Below, piece by piece: positions 27,814 through 38,294 of a DNA stretch of 64,000 nt. Within the stretch, counting starts at the first letter, position 1. Each line of letters starts with the position of its first letter. The DNA is from Pseudomonas sp. TH31 (GTDB lineage: Bacteria > Pseudomonadota > Gammaproteobacteria > Pseudomonadales > Pseudomonadaceae): positions 565,501-629,500 of the forward strand of contig NZ_JAEKEZ010000006.1 in NCBI RefSeq assembly GCF_016650815.1. The letters are read 5' to 3'. The translations under genes were made by a program, and so were the position numbers. The notes beneath the pieces were generated by a model that did not search any database, was not told the DNA's origin, and saw nothing but the letters and a program-made list of their open reading frames with translations.

Positions 27814-29112
27814 TTAGCGCCCCTTCTTCCAAAGATAAGCCCCCACCAACATCCCGACCCCACAAATGATCGCCACGTAATAGGCAGGCCCCATCGGGCT
27901 TTCCTTGAGCAGCAACGTCACGATCATTGGAGTCAACCCGCCAAAGATCGCGTAGGCCAGGTTGTAGGAGAACGACAGCCCGCTAAAGCGCACCACCGCC
28001 GGGAAGGCTTTGACCATCACGTACGGCACGGCGCCGATGGTGCCGACCAGCATTCCGGTCACGGCGTACATCGGGAACAGCCATTGCGGGTGATTGAACA
28101 GGCTGTGGTAGAAGGTCCATGAGCTCAGCAGCAGCAAACCGCTGCCAAACACAAATACCCGCCCCGCACCAAAACGGTCAGCCAGTGCGCCAGACGCCAC
28201 ACACCCCAGGCTCAGGAACACAATCGCCAGGCTGTTGGCCTGCAACGCGATGGTTGGCGAGAAGTGGTAAACGGTCTGCAACACGGTCGGGGTCATCAGG
28301 ATGACAACGATGATGCCGGCCGACAGCAGCCAGGTCAGCAGCATGGAAATCAGGATCGCCCCGCGATGGTCACGCAGCACCGCACGCAGCGGCACTTCTT
28401 CGGCCAGGGCCTTGCGCAGTTGCAGCTCGGCGAACACCGGGGTTTCGTGGAGCCAGCGGCGCAGGTAGACCGAGAACAGGCCAAACACACCGCCCAGCAG
28501 GAATGGAATCCGCCAGGCGTAATCCGCCACTTCCACCGGGGTGTAAATGCTGTTGATCGCCGTGGCCACCAACGAACCCAGCAAGATGCCAGCCGTCAGA
28601 CCGCTGGTCAGGGTGCCGCAGGCATAGCCAATGTGCTTGTGCGGCACGTGTTCGGAAACGAATACCCAGGCGCCGGGCACTTCACCGCCAATCGCTGCGC
28701 CCTGGATCACCCGCATCAGCAGCAACAGAATCGGCGCCCACATGCCAATCTGGGCGTACGTTGGCAGCAACCCCATGATCAGGGTTGGCACCGCCATCAT
28801 GAAAATGCTCAAGGTGAACATCTTCTTGCGCCCCAGCAGGTCGCCGAAGTGCGCCATGACGATGCCGCCCAACGGCCGAGCCAGATAGCCAGCAGCAAAG
28901 ATGCCGAACGTTTGCATCAGGCGCAGCCACTCGGGCATGTCGGCCGGGAAGAACAGCTTGCCAACCACTGTGGCGAAGAACACGAAGATGATGAAGTCGT
29001 AGAACTCCAGCGCGCCGCCCAGGGCAGACAGCGACAAGGTCTTGTAATCGTTGCGGGTCAACGGACGTGCGGATTGCGTTGGCTGCGCAGTGCTCGAGGG
29101 CGCTGTGGTCAT
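27814..29112 (-). CDS. MFS transporter, metabolite:H+ symporter (MHS) type
   Basis: 432 residues from ATG 29112 (MTTAPSSTAQPTQSARPLTR); a longer reading is possible but adds unlikely sequence. Twelve membrane segments fit. MHS-subfamily marks are LGGALEFYDFIIFVFFATVV near residue 30, GYLARPLGGIVMAHFGDLLG (the loop 2-3 DRxGRK equivalent GDLLGRKK) and RVIQGAAIGGEVPGAWVFVS. Relatives move organic acids or osmolytes such as alpha-ketoglutarate, citrate or proline; the substrate cannot be told. It is a single gene near pstS but has no PHO box. Confidence 0.88.
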   Translation of the reverse strand: MTTAPSSTAQPTQSARPLTRNDYKTLSLSALGGALEFYDFIIFVFFATVVGKLFFPADMPEWLRLMQTFGIFAAGYLARPLGGIVMAHFGDLLGRKKMFTLSIFMMAVPTLIMGLLPTYAQIGMWAPILLLLMRVIQGAAIGGEVPGAWVFVSEHVPHKHIGYACGTLTSGLTAGILLGSLVATAINSIYTPVEVADYAWRIPFLLGGVFGLFSVYLRRWLHETPVFAELQLRKALAEEVPLRAVLRDHRGAILISMLLTWLLSAGIIVVILMTPTVLQTVYHFSPTIALQANSLAIVFLSLGCVASGALADRFGAGRVFVFGSGLLLLSSWTFYHSLFNHPQWLFPMYAVTGMLVGTIGAVPYVMVKAFPAVVRFSGLSFSYNLAYAIFGGLTPMIVTLLLKESPMGPAYYVAIICGVGMLVGAYLWKKGR

Positions 29113-29477
29113 GGCAAGGGCTTCTCTTATAGTCAGATCTGCAACCCCAACAACGCTGGCGGAGGCTTGGGCAGGATCGGCACGATAGCAAATTGTTCGA
29201 AAAAGCACATAGAGGTGCTTATTTGACGGTCAAAATGAGAACCCGACGGTCGTCTCGGAGTCTACCGACCGATATACTCGCAACCTTGCACCTGCTTGTA
29301 AGGGGTTGCTGTGCGAAAACGTCGTTGGCACCGGTCAGCCGATTTCGCAGAGTTTCCCTTTAGGCGCCTTACGAAAAACGTGACGAACGTAGTATGTTCG
29401 GGGCTGAATCGTTTTTTCTGAGACGGCTATTCACCTGAAAGACCAACGTAGAGTCACGGGTCAGAGGCACCCCCGGC
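29113..29477. other. Divergent intergenic region, no gene seen
   Basis: 365 bp between the divergent MFS and thioesterase genes. I see a TATACT at about 29273 that could be a -10 element for the plus direction, but no good -35, no repeats and no credible coding frame. Confidence 0.5.
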
Positions 29478-29882
29478 ATGATAGAGCTCGAACAAGAAGA
29501 TCCAATCCCGCAAGGCGACCTGGCCCTGCAAATCACCGCGCTCCCACGCGAAACCAACGGCTTTGGCGATATTTTCGGCGGCTGGCTGGTGGCGCAGATG
29601 GATTTGGCCGGCACCGCAATGGCCAGCAAAGTCGCCGGTGGCCGCGTCGCGACCGTTGCGATCGACCGCATGGCGTTCCTGGTTCCGGTGGCGGTGGGCG
29701 CGCAGCTCTCCTTCTATACCCAGGCCCTGGAAATCGGCCGCAGCTCGATCCAGATGATGGTCGAGGTCTGGAGCGACGACCCGTTGTCCAGCGAGTGGCG
29801 CAAAGTGACTGAGGCCGTCTTTGTGTTCGTGGCCATCGACGGCAGCGGCCGCACTCGCTCGGTTCCACCACGCGCGCGTTAA
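29478..29882 (+). CDS. YciA-type hot-dog acyl-CoA thioesterase
   Basis: 134 residues, MIELEQEDPIPQGDLALQIT. The single hot-dog domain has the family segment ETNGFGDIFGGWLVAQMDLA, with the catalytic Asp in the DxxGGW context, and VATVAIDRMAFLVPVAVGAQ. These hexameric cytosolic enzymes hydrolyse acyl-CoAs. It is 57 nt before the mutarotase-like gene and may share its transcript. Confidence 0.88.
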   Translation: MIELEQEDPIPQGDLALQITALPRETNGFGDIFGGWLVAQMDLAGTAMASKVAGGRVATVAIDRMAFLVPVAVGAQLSFYTQALEIGRSSIQMMVEVWSDDPLSSEWRKVTEAVFVFVAIDGSGRTRSVPPRAR

Positions 29883-29939
29883 ACGCGGGGGCCGTTTTGC
29901 GGTCCATAGCAGTCATTGTTCCTGATTGAGAGTTGCCCC

Positions 29940-30839
29940 ATGAACACGCCCAACGTTGAAGCCGTCAAACTCGATGAACTGAACTGCTGGCGCATTCGCC
30001 ACGGTCAGGCCGAATTGCTGGTGGCCCAGCAAGGCGCGCACATCCTCAGTTATCAGTTGGCCGGGCAACCACCGCTGATCTGGCTCAACGACGATGCCGT
30101 GTTCAAGACCGGCAAAAGCATCCGCGCCGGCGTGCCGGTGTGCTGGCCATGGTTCGGCAATTTCCCGCGCAACCCGCAGAGCGTTCAAGCGATGCGCGTC
30201 AGCAATGAGCCGCCGACCGCCCACGGGTTTGTGCGGGCGATGGATTGGGAACTGGGCGGCATCGAGGCCGAGGGTGAAAGCCTGACGGTGGAGTTTGTCC
30301 TGCCCTACCCCGAAGGTGGCTTTGCGGGCTGGCCGCATCGGGTGGATTTGACGTTAAGCATCCGTCTGGACGAGCAACTGCATATCAGCCTGACCAGCCA
30401 CAACCGCGGCGCTGAATCCGTGTCCATCAGCCAGGCATTGCACAGCTATTTCGCGGTGAGCGACGTACGCAACGTGCACGTCGAAGGGTTGGATGGCTTG
30501 AGCTACATCGATACGACTGATGACTGGAACACGGCCACTCAGGCCGGCGATCTGGTTTTCACCGGCGAGACTGACCGCATCTACCTCAATACCCCGGCGA
30601 AGCTGAGCATTGTCGACCCGACATGGGAACGACGCGTCGAGCTGACCAGCAGCGGTTCACGCTCGACGGTGATCTGGAACCCGTGGATCGAACGCGCAGC
30701 AGCATTCAGCGACATGGCCGATGATGGCTGGCAGCACATGCTGTGCATCGAGACGGCGAATGTGATGGACGATGTGGTGAATCTGGCGGCGGGTGCCAGC
30801 CACACCCTTGGTGTCAGTATCGGTAGCAAACCGCTTTAA
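29940..30839 (+). CDS. D-hexose-6-phosphate mutarotase / aldose-1-epimerase-like protein
   Basis: 299 residues from ATG 29940 (MNTPNVEAVKLDELNCWRIR); a TTG eight codons upstream is less likely. It matches the YeaD-type family: GAHILSYQLAGQPPLIWLN near residue 32, GIRAGVPVCWPWFGN-like SIRAGVPVCWPWFGNFPRNP, AHGFVRAMDWEL with the catalytic His, LHSYFAVSDVRNVHVEGLDG and the late Glu region. These interconvert anomers of hexose-6-phosphates. A REP repeat follows immediately. Confidence 0.92.
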   Translation: MNTPNVEAVKLDELNCWRIRHGQAELLVAQQGAHILSYQLAGQPPLIWLNDDAVFKTGKSIRAGVPVCWPWFGNFPRNPQSVQAMRVSNEPPTAHGFVRAMDWELGGIEAEGESLTVEFVLPYPEGGFAGWPHRVDLTLSIRLDEQLHISLTSHNRGAESVSISQALHSYFAVSDVRNVHVEGLDGLSYIDTTDDWNTATQAGDLVFTGETDRIYLNTPAKLSIVDPTWERRVELTSSGSRSTVIWNPWIERAAAFSDMADDGWQHMLCIETANVMDDVVNLAAGASHTLGVSIGSKPL

Positions 30840-30843
30840 GATC

Positions 30844-30910
30844 AAAGATCGCAGCCTTCGGCAGCTCCTACAGAGATCGGTGTAGGCGCTGCCGAAGGCT
30901 GCGATCTTTT
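30844..30910. repeat. REP-type inverted repeat (GATCGCAGCCTTCGGCAGC family)
   Basis: Inverted pair with spacer CAGAGATCGGTG between convergent genes; the same spacer recurs in the copy at 33715. Confidence 0.88.
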
Positions 30911-30924
30911 TGCGTTATACGCGA

Positions 30925-31461
30925 TTACAAATCCGACTCTTTAACCGCCCGTACCTTCGCCGCATCCAGCGCATACGCCGCGTCAGCCAGGTCGTTGTTG
31001 ACCTTCTCGATCTTCAACGTGCCGGTGACCCACAGCGGCGTGTAGATGTCGTCCAGCTTCAAGCCTTTGGGATAACGCACCAGCACCAACTGGTTTGGTG
31101 GCGGTGGCGGCACGTGGATGCAGGCGCCTGGGTACGGCACCAGGAAGAACAACGTGCTGCGGCCCTTGGCATCGGTTTCCAGCGGCACCGGGTAACCACC
31201 GATGCGGATATTCTTGTCGTTCATCGACGGCACGGTTTTGGTCGAGTACATCACCGCCGGCAACCCCTTGCTCTGCTTCATGCCACCCTTTTGGGTAAAG
31301 GTGCCATTGCCTTCGGGAGAGTTGTGGTCGATTTCGGGCATGTCTTCGAGGGCTTTCTGGTCCGACTTGGGCATCAGCTCCAGCCAGTCGGTTTCCGGCA
31401 GCTCGCCGGCATGGGCAAGGCCCGCACCCAGTAAAAGGAAAGTCAGTAGTAGACGGCGCAT
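30925..31461 (-). CDS. DUF3299-family secreted protein
   Basis: 178 residues from ATG 31461. Signal peptide MRRLLLTFLLLGAGLAHA, then a domain with IRIGGYPVPLETDAKGRSTL, FFLVPYPGACIHVPPPPPNQ and LWVTGTLKIE, which I recognise as DUF3299. The CIHVPPPPPN block with its single Cys and His hints at metal or ligand binding. Role unknown; probably periplasmic. It is a single gene between repeats. Confidence 0.82.
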   Translation of the reverse strand: MRRLLLTFLLLGAGLAHAGELPETDWLELMPKSDQKALEDMPEIDHNSPEGNGTFTQKGGMKQSKGLPAVMYSTKTVPSMNDKNIRIGGYPVPLETDAKGRSTLFFLVPYPGACIHVPPPPPNQLVLVRYPKGLKLDDIYTPLWVTGTLKIEKVNNDLADAAYALDAAKVRAVKESDL

Positions 31462-31508
31462 GGAAATGCTCGACAAAGGAAAGGATGGCGTAATGGCGAG
31501 CATTCTAG

Positions 31509-31540
31509 CCCTCTGCGCGTGCGCCGCGCAGAGGGCTTTG
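31509..31540. terminator. Strong GC hairpin downstream of the GlsB/YeaQ gene
   Basis: GCCCTCTGCGCG-TGCGC-CGCGCAGAGGGC is a perfect 12-bp stem 10 nt after the gene at 31550. No good T-run follows on the minus strand (CTAGAAT), only CTTTG on the plus strand, so its efficiency as an intrinsic terminator is doubtful. Confidence 0.45.
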
Positions 31541-31549
31541 TCGCTTGAA

Positions 31550-31795
31550 TCAGTTCTTCTTGATCAGGCCGTAAATCACCAGCAGCACGATCGCACCCAC
31601 CAGCGCGCCGATGAAGCCTGCGCCCTGGCCCGCCTGGTAAATGCCCAGAGCCTGGCCGCCGTAAGTGGCCGCCAGCGAACCGCCGATACCGAGCAGGATG
31701 GTCATGATCCAGCCCATGCTGTCATCGCCCGGTTTCAGGAAACGCGCTAGCAGGCCGACGATCAAGCCGATAAAGATGGTTCCGATAATTCCCAT
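31550..31795 (-). CDS. GlsB/YeaQ/YmgE-family small membrane protein
   Basis: 81 residues, MGIIGTIFIGLIVGLLARFL, with three glycine-rich membrane helices: the first above, MGWIMTILLGIGGSLAATYG, and GFIGALVGAIVLLVIYGLI, ending in IKKN. The first loop KPGDDSMGW is typical of the transglycosylase-associated family. Members are stress-induced inner-membrane proteins without a defined activity. Confidence 0.9.
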   Translation of the reverse strand: MGIIGTIFIGLIVGLLARFLKPGDDSMGWIMTILLGIGGSLAATYGGQALGIYQAGQGAGFIGALVGAIVLLVIYGLIKKN

Positions 31796-31913
31796 GGCAT
31801 TTCCCTCTGATTGGTTTGGTGAGACAGGACACCTAGCCCAAGCCTAGTCAGACTTTGGCATCCTGCCATCAGAGAACGGCGGACACTGAAGGTTCCGCCA
31901 CTGCCACATGAAA

Positions 31914-32996
31914 CTATTCGGCGATGAGCGCTTCGACCTTGAGGATCTGCGCCGCCAGCGTCTCACGGTCTGCACAACGCAGATTGGCGTGACCGACCTT
32001 GCGACCGATCTTGAATGCCTTGCCGTAGTGGTGCAGGTGGCAATCAGCAATGGCGATCACTTTCTCCACCGGCGGAACCACACCGATGAAGTTGAGCATC
32101 GCGCTCTCACCGACCTTGGCCGTCGAACCCAGCGGCAAACCGGCAACGGCCCGCAAGTGGTTTTCGAACTGGCTGCACTCGGCGCCTTCAGTGGTCCAGT
32201 GCCCGGAGTTGTGCACACGCGGGGCGATTTCGTTGGCCTTGAGGCCGCCATCGACTTCAAAGAACTCGAACGCCATCACGCCGACGTATTCCAGCTGCTT
32301 GAGCACACGGCTGGAGTAATCCTCAGCCAAGGCTTGCAGCGGGTGATCGGTGCTGGCTACGGACAACTTGAGAATGCCGCTGTCGTGGGTGTTGTGAACC
32401 AGCGGATAAAACTTCGTTTCACCATCGCGAGCACGCACGGCGATCAGCGAGACTTCACCGGTGAACGGCACGAAGCCTTCCAGCAGGCAGGCGACGCTGC
32501 CGAGTTCGGCGAAGGTGCCGACCACGTCTTGCGGTTTGCGCAGGACTTTCTGGCCCTTGCCGTCGTAACCCAAAGTACGGGTTTTCAACACGGCCGGCAG
32601 ACCGATCGAAGCCACGGCCGCGTCCAGATCCGCTTGCGACTGGATGTCGGCGAACGCCGGGGTAGGAATCCCCAGGTCCTTGAACATACTCTTCTCGAAC
32701 CAGCGATCACGGGCGATGCGCAGGGCTTCGGCGCTCGGGTAGACCGGGACGAACTGCGACAGGAACGCCACGGTTTCGGCCGGGACGCTTTCGAATTCGA
32801 AGGTCACCAGATCGACTTCATCGGCCAGTTGACGCAAGTGCTCCTGATCGCCGTAATCGGCCCGCAGATGCTCGCCCAACGCGGCGGCGCAAGCGTCCGG
32901 CGCCGGGTCCAGGAAAGCGAAGTTCATGCCCAGCGGAGTGCCCGCCAGCGCCAACATGCGGCCCAACTGGCCGCCACCGATTACACCGATTTTCAT
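31914..32996 (-). CDS. purK: PurK, N5-carboxyaminoimidazole ribonucleotide synthase
   Basis: 360 residues from ATG 32996 (MKIGVIGGGQLGRMLALAGT). It has the ATP-grasp fold: DLVTFEFESVPAE, VLKTRTLGYDGKGQKVLRKP for ATP binding, and EIAPRVHNSGHWTTEGAECS near residue 260 for metal and substrate contacts. It uses ATP and bicarbonate to carboxylate aminoimidazole ribonucleotide on N5 in purine synthesis. purE lies 11 nt upstream; the two enzymes act in succession. Confidence 0.97.
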   Translation of the reverse strand: MKIGVIGGGQLGRMLALAGTPLGMNFAFLDPAPDACAAALGEHLRADYGDQEHLRQLADEVDLVTFEFESVPAETVAFLSQFVPVYPSAEALRIARDRWFEKSMFKDLGIPTPAFADIQSQADLDAAVASIGLPAVLKTRTLGYDGKGQKVLRKPQDVVGTFAELGSVACLLEGFVPFTGEVSLIAVRARDGETKFYPLVHNTHDSGILKLSVASTDHPLQALAEDYSSRVLKQLEYVGVMAFEFFEVDGGLKANEIAPRVHNSGHWTTEGAECSQFENHLRAVAGLPLGSTAKVGESAMLNFIGVVPPVEKVIAIADCHLHHYGKAFKIGRKVGHANLRCADRETLAAQILKVEALIAE

Positions 32997-33007
32997 CGTC
33001 AACAACC

Positions 33008-33499
33008 TCAGGCGATGCGTGGGTCTGGATTGTCCAGGACGCTGTCTGTCTGCTCAGCACGGAAAGTTTTCAGCACCGCGTGGAACTGCGGGTGCTTGGC
33101 GCCGAGGATGCTCGCCGACAACAAAGCAGCGTTGATCGCGCCGGCCTTGCCGATGGCCAGGGTGGCAACCGGAATGCCCGCAGGCATCTGCACGATGGAC
33201 AGCAGCGAATCGACGCCCGAGAGCATCGATGACTGCACCGGCACGCCCAGCACCGGCAGGTGGGTCTTGGCCGCACACATGCCTGGCAGGTGGGCTGCGC
33301 CACCGGCACCGGCGATGATCACCTCGATGCCACGCGCCTCGGCCTCTTCGGCGTACTGGAACAGCAGGTCCGGGGTGCGGTGGGCAGAGACCACTTTCAC
33401 CTCGTAAGGAATGCCGAGCTTTTCCAGCATATCGGCGGTGTGGCTAAGGGTGGACCAATCGGACTTGGAGCCCATGATCACGCCAACCAGTGCACTCAT
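33008..33499 (-). CDS. purE: PurE, N5-carboxyaminoimidazole ribonucleotide mutase
   Basis: 163 residues, [20 protein letters not shown], with the phosphate-binding GSKSDW and the substrate segment [20 protein letters not shown] followed by [14 protein letters not shown], containing the catalytic His. It moves the carboxyl group from N5 to C4. The length and SAHRTP motif indicate the class I (bacterial) mutase. Two hairpins lie in the leader upstream. Confidence 0.97.
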   Translation of the reverse strand: MSALVGVIMGSKSDWSTLSHTADMLEKLGIPYEVKVVSAHRTPDLLFQYAEEAEARGIEVIIAGAGGAAHLPGMCAAKTHLPVLGVPVQSSMLSGVDSLLSIVQMPAGIPVATLAIGKAGAINAALLSASILGAKHPQFHAVLKTFRAEQTDSVLDNPDPRIA

Positions 33500-33542
33500 C
33501 GTCGTGCCTCTTCTCTCTGGGCGCCCGCAGGCGCGTCAAAAA

Positions 33543-33606
33543 CAACAAGCCACGCAGAAATGCGTGGCTTGATTGTACGAAAAATGGCCGGACGAACCGG
33601 CCGAAG
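33543..33606 (-). promoter_or_regulatory. purEK leader with two terminator-like hairpins
   Basis: On the minus strand, after a TATACT -10-like element at about 33613-33618, the leader shows GGCCGG-TTCGT-CCGGCC followed by ATTTTT, then AAGCCACGCA-TTTC-TGCGTGGCTT followed by GTTGTTTTT, ending about 45 nt before the purE start. Two tandem hairpin-plus-T-run structures in a leader suggest attenuation of purEK; alternatively the first may end transcripts from upstream. Confidence 0.5.
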
Positions 33607-33714
33607 GCCGCGCAGTATACCTCAATGAAGCAGATAAACAGCCCCCGAAACGACCATCTGTCATACGGCGCAAAGTGCCGGTTTTATTGACTCGAAGGTC
33701 AGCCTGAAAGATCA

Positions 33715-33779
33715 AAAGATCGCAGCCTTCGGCAGCTCCTACAGAGATCGGGGTAGGCGCTGCCGAAGGCTGCGATCTT
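33715..33779. repeat. REP-type inverted repeat (GATCGCAGCCTTCGGCAGC family)
   Basis: Inverted pair downstream of the LysR gene, with nearly the same spacer as the copy at 30844. Confidence 0.88.
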
Positions 33780-33802
33780 GGCGTCCGTGGATACAGCCCA
33801 AT

Positions 33803-34711
33803 TTATGAACTCTGCGCAGCACCACCTTCCAGCTTGCGCCACAACAACCGCACATTCGCCTTGCGCACCAGCGCACAGCGATACAGGCGAATCTCCAGCG
33901 GCACATGCCATTGCGGGCCGCCGCACACCACCAGTTCACCCCGCGCCAGTTCTGCGCGCACGCTCAGTTGTGGCACCCAGGCAATGCCCAGGCCTTCCAG
34001 TGCCATGCTTTTCAGGCTGTCGGCCATGGCGGTCTCATAGATAGTGGTAAAGCGCAGGGCGCGCTGGCGCAGCAACATGTTCACCGAGCGCCCGAGAAAC
34101 GCGCCGGCGCTATACGCCAGCAACGGTACGCTGGCCTCGCCTTCCAGATCGAACAGCGGGTTGCCTTCGGCGTCCGCCGCACACACCGGCAGCATTTCAG
34201 TCTGGCCAAGGTGCAGGGACGGGAAGATTTCCGGGTCCATCTGCATCGCCGCATCCGGGTCGTAGAACGCCAGCATGAGGTCGCAGCCACCCTCACGAAG
34301 CGCGTGCACGGCGTCGCCGACGTTGGTCGCCACCAGGCGCGTGGCAATGTTCAGGCCTTCATTACGCAACTGCGCGATCCAGCGCGGAAAGAAACCCAGC
34401 GCCAGTGAGTGAGCCGCCGCCACCTGCATCACTTCACCCTGCCCGCCTTCCAGGTGATGGAGATGGCGCAGCACTTCGCCGAGCTGCTCGACCACTGTCC
34501 GCGCGGTAACCAGAAACAATTGCCCCGCCGCCGTCAGCTCGACTGGCGTGCGCGAACGGTTGACCAGTTGCAGCCCTAACGCAGCCTCAAGGCTGCGGAT
34601 TCGCCGGCTAAATGCAGGCTGGGTCACGAAGCGTCGTTCGGCAGCCTGGGAGAAGCTGCGGGTCGCGGCCAGGGCACTAAAGTCCTCCAGCCATTTGCTT
34701 TCCAGATTCAT
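33803..34711 (-). CDS. LysR-family regulator next to aspA
   Basis: 302 residues from ATG 34711 (MNLESKWLEDFSALAATRSF). The helix-turn-helix is SFSQAAERRFVTQPAFSRRI (residues 19-38), followed by the linker helix and a periplasmic-binding-protein-like effector domain with LARGELVVCGGPQWHVPLEI near the C-terminus. It is divergent from aspA across 180 bp that contain a LysR-type palindrome (34779-34795), so I infer it controls aspA and itself. The signal molecule is unknown; aspartate or fumarate are guesses. Confidence 0.9.
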   Translation of the reverse strand: MNLESKWLEDFSALAATRSFSQAAERRFVTQPAFSRRIRSLEAALGLQLVNRSRTPVELTAAGQLFLVTARTVVEQLGEVLRHLHHLEGGQGEVMQVAAAHSLALGFFPRWIAQLRNEGLNIATRLVATNVGDAVHALREGGCDLMLAFYDPDAAMQMDPEIFPSLHLGQTEMLPVCAADAEGNPLFDLEGEASVPLLAYSAGAFLGRSVNMLLRQRALRFTTIYETAMADSLKSMALEGLGIAWVPQLSVRAELARGELVVCGGPQWHVPLEIRLYRCALVRKANVRLLWRKLEGGAAQSS

Positions 34712-34778
34712 CACGTCCTCCCGGACACGCACCAATTTAGGTCACACGCTCGCCGCACACACGACGTCACATGGGTAT

Positions 34779-34795
34779 TATGCCGAATGTGCATA
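34779..34795. promoter_or_regulatory. Candidate LysR-type binding site between the LysR gene and aspA
   Basis: TATGC-CGAATGT-GCATA, a perfect 5-bp inverted repeat containing a T-N11-A core, 68 nt from the LysR start and 97 nt from the aspA start. This is the usual geometry for LysR autoregulatory sites. Confidence 0.5.
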
Positions 34796-34891
34796 GGCTA
34801 GTGCTTAACAGCATTGGCCCAAAATTCTTCACAAGCCTAGCATTTGCAGCGTTCCGGCACAGACCGGGTCCCTATCGAGATGATTTCTATC

Positions 34892-36316
<1,425 letters not shown>

Positions 36317-36401
36317 TCGAACGCCCGGCTCTTGCTCTCTTAACGAAGAGCATGGAGCCATGCTCACCAGGTCGAGGGACTAGACACCTCTCACCTTTTG
36401 A

Positions 36402-36435
36402 GGGCTTGGGGATTTATCTCCAAGCCCTTTTTTTT
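36402..36435 (+). terminator. Intrinsic terminator of aspA
   Basis: GGGCTTGGGG then GATTTATCTC and CAAGCCC followed by eight T. Confidence 0.92.
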
Positions 36436-36484
36436 AACTCTTTTGCGGATTTTACCCAACATGTTGCGTGTTTTTGATTCCGCC

Positions 36485-36558
36485 AAGATCGCAGCCTTCG
36501 GCAGCTCCTACATCGTTTGACGTACACCTGTAGGAGCTGCCGAAGGCTGCGATCTTTT
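36485..36558. repeat. REP-type inverted repeat (GATCGCAGCCTTCGGCAGC family)
   Basis: Inverted pair with a 20-base spacer after the aspA terminator. The remaining 260 bp up to the symporter gene show no further gene or repeat. Confidence 0.9.
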
Positions 36559-36821
36559 GATCTTGCAGCACCTCGTTTCGTCGCTTGCACCACAATCGTG
36601 CAGACGGGCACCGCACTGATAGGTATAGTGCCGCCCCTCTTCGCGTGAGCGGTCGTCGGTAACGAGGCCTAAACACATGCGAAACCCGACCTAATAACAA
36701 CCCGCGATATGGAATCGGGACGAACCTTCGCCTTACCTGTTATGCCCAGCGCAAACCGGTGTAACGCGATGTGTCTGCCCTTCCAGCATTTGCTTAAACA
36801 AAAAACAGCGAGGAATAATCC

Positions 36822-38273
36822 ATGCTCGAAGTCATCAACGACTTCCTCTCAGGGAAAGTACTGATCGTGCTCATTGTCGGGCTCGGTAGCTACTTCACGA
36901 TCCGCTCGCGTTTCGTTCAATTGCGCCACTTCTTCCATATGTTCGCGGTGTTCCGCGACAGCCTCAAAAGCAGCGCCGGTCAACTCAGCTCGTTCCAGGC
37001 CTTGATGCTCAGCCTTGCTGGCCGCGTCGGTGCAGGCAACATCGCAGGTGTCGGCATCGCCGTGACCCTCGGTGGGCCAGGTGCAGTGTTCTGGATGTGG
37101 GTGACCGCGCTGGTCGGCATGTCCAGCAGCTTCTTCGAATGCTCCCTCGGCCAGCTCTACAAGCGCTGCGATTCCGACGGCACCTACCGTGGCGGCCCGT
37201 CCTATTACATCCAGCATGGCCTGCAGAAACGCTGGTTGGGGATGATCATGGCGTTCCTGCTGCTGATCACCTTCGGCTTCGCCTTCAACGGCCTGCAATC
37301 CCACGCCGTGACCCACTCGCTGCAGAACGCATTCCAACTCGACCCGACGTACACCGGGGCGGCATTGGCAGTGTTGCTGGGCCTGGTGTTCATCGGTGGT
37401 ATCAAGCGGATCGCCAAGGTTGCCGACCTGCTGGTACCGGTGAAAACCCTGGTGTACATCGGCGTGACCGTCTACGTGATCGTGCTGCAATTCGATCACG
37501 TTCCAGCGATGCTGATGACCATCGTCAAAAGCGCCTTCGGTCTTGACCAGGCGTTCGGCGGCCTGATCGGCAGCGCCATCGTCATGGGCGTGAAGCGTGG
37601 CGTGTTCGCCAACGAAGCGGGCCTGGGCAGTGCGCCTAACGTGGCAGCCGTCGCGTCGGTCGAGCACCCGGTTGCCCAGGGCGTGGTTCAGGCGTTCAGC
37701 GTGTTCCTCGACACCTTCGTGATCTGCACCTGCACCGCGTTGCTGATCCTGCTCTCGGGCTTCTACACCCTGGGCTTCGAAGGCGACGGCATTGCCCTGA
37801 CCCAGAACTCCCTGGCCGCCGTGGTCGGTGACTGGGGCCGCAGTTTCATCTCCGTGGCCCTGTCGTTGTTCGTGTTCACCTCGATCCTCTACAACTACTA
37901 CCTGGGCGAGAGCAACCTGCGCTTCCTGATCGGTGAAAACCGCGCAGCGCTGATCGGCTACCGCGCACTGGTACTGGTGTTGATCTTCTGGGGTGCCATT
38001 GAAAACCTCGGTACGGTGTTCGCCTTCGCCGACATCACCATGACGATGCTGGCGTTCGTGAACCTGATCGCGCTGTTCCTGTTGTTCAAGATCGGCATGC
38101 GCATCCTGCGTGACTACGATGACCAGCGTGCTGCCGGCATCAAGACCCCAGTGTTCGATTCGAGCAAGTTCCCGGATCTGGACCTGGACCTGAAAGCCTG
38201 GCCCGCCAACCCGCCAGCTGCTGCCACCAAGGCCGAAGCTGAGCCGCAAGGCGTGACCGCAGCGCAACGCTGA
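36822..38273 (+). CDS. Alanine/Na+ (AGCS-family) symporter
   Basis: 483 residues, MLEVINDFLSGKVLIVLIVG, with about ten membrane helices. The AGCS signature GAGNIAGVGIAVTLGGPGA is near residue 67 and a second family motif, GVKRGVFANEAGLGSAPNVA, near residue 256. A hydrophilic Ala/Lys-rich tail ends at AAQR. It imports alanine or glycine with sodium. It has AGCGAGGAATAATCC as ribosome binding site. It precedes the asparaginase gene but a REP element separates them, so co-transcription is uncertain. Confidence 0.93.
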   Translation: MLEVINDFLSGKVLIVLIVGLGSYFTIRSRFVQLRHFFHMFAVFRDSLKSSAGQLSSFQALMLSLAGRVGAGNIAGVGIAVTLGGPGAVFWMWVTALVGMSSSFFECSLGQLYKRCDSDGTYRGGPSYYIQHGLQKRWLGMIMAFLLLITFGFAFNGLQSHAVTHSLQNAFQLDPTYTGAALAVLLGLVFIGGIKRIAKVADLLVPVKTLVYIGVTVYVIVLQFDHVPAMLMTIVKSAFGLDQAFGGLIGSAIVMGVKRGVFANEAGLGSAPNVAAVASVEHPVAQGVVQAFSVFLDTFVICTCTALLILLSGFYTLGFEGDGIALTQNSLAAVVGDWGRSFISVALSLFVFTSILYNYYLGESNLRFLIGENRAALIGYRALVLVLIFWGAIENLGTVFAFADITMTMLAFVNLIALFLLFKIGMRILRDYDDQRAAGIKTPVFDSSKFPDLDLDLKAWPANPPAAATKAEAEPQGVTAAQR

Positions 38274-38294
38274 TCGGTTAAAGTGCGGTATCCC

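Noticed and set aside
27814..29112. Phosphate-regulated transporter
   Set aside because: It neighbours pstS, but no PHO box lies upstream of its start and its family moves organic metabolites.
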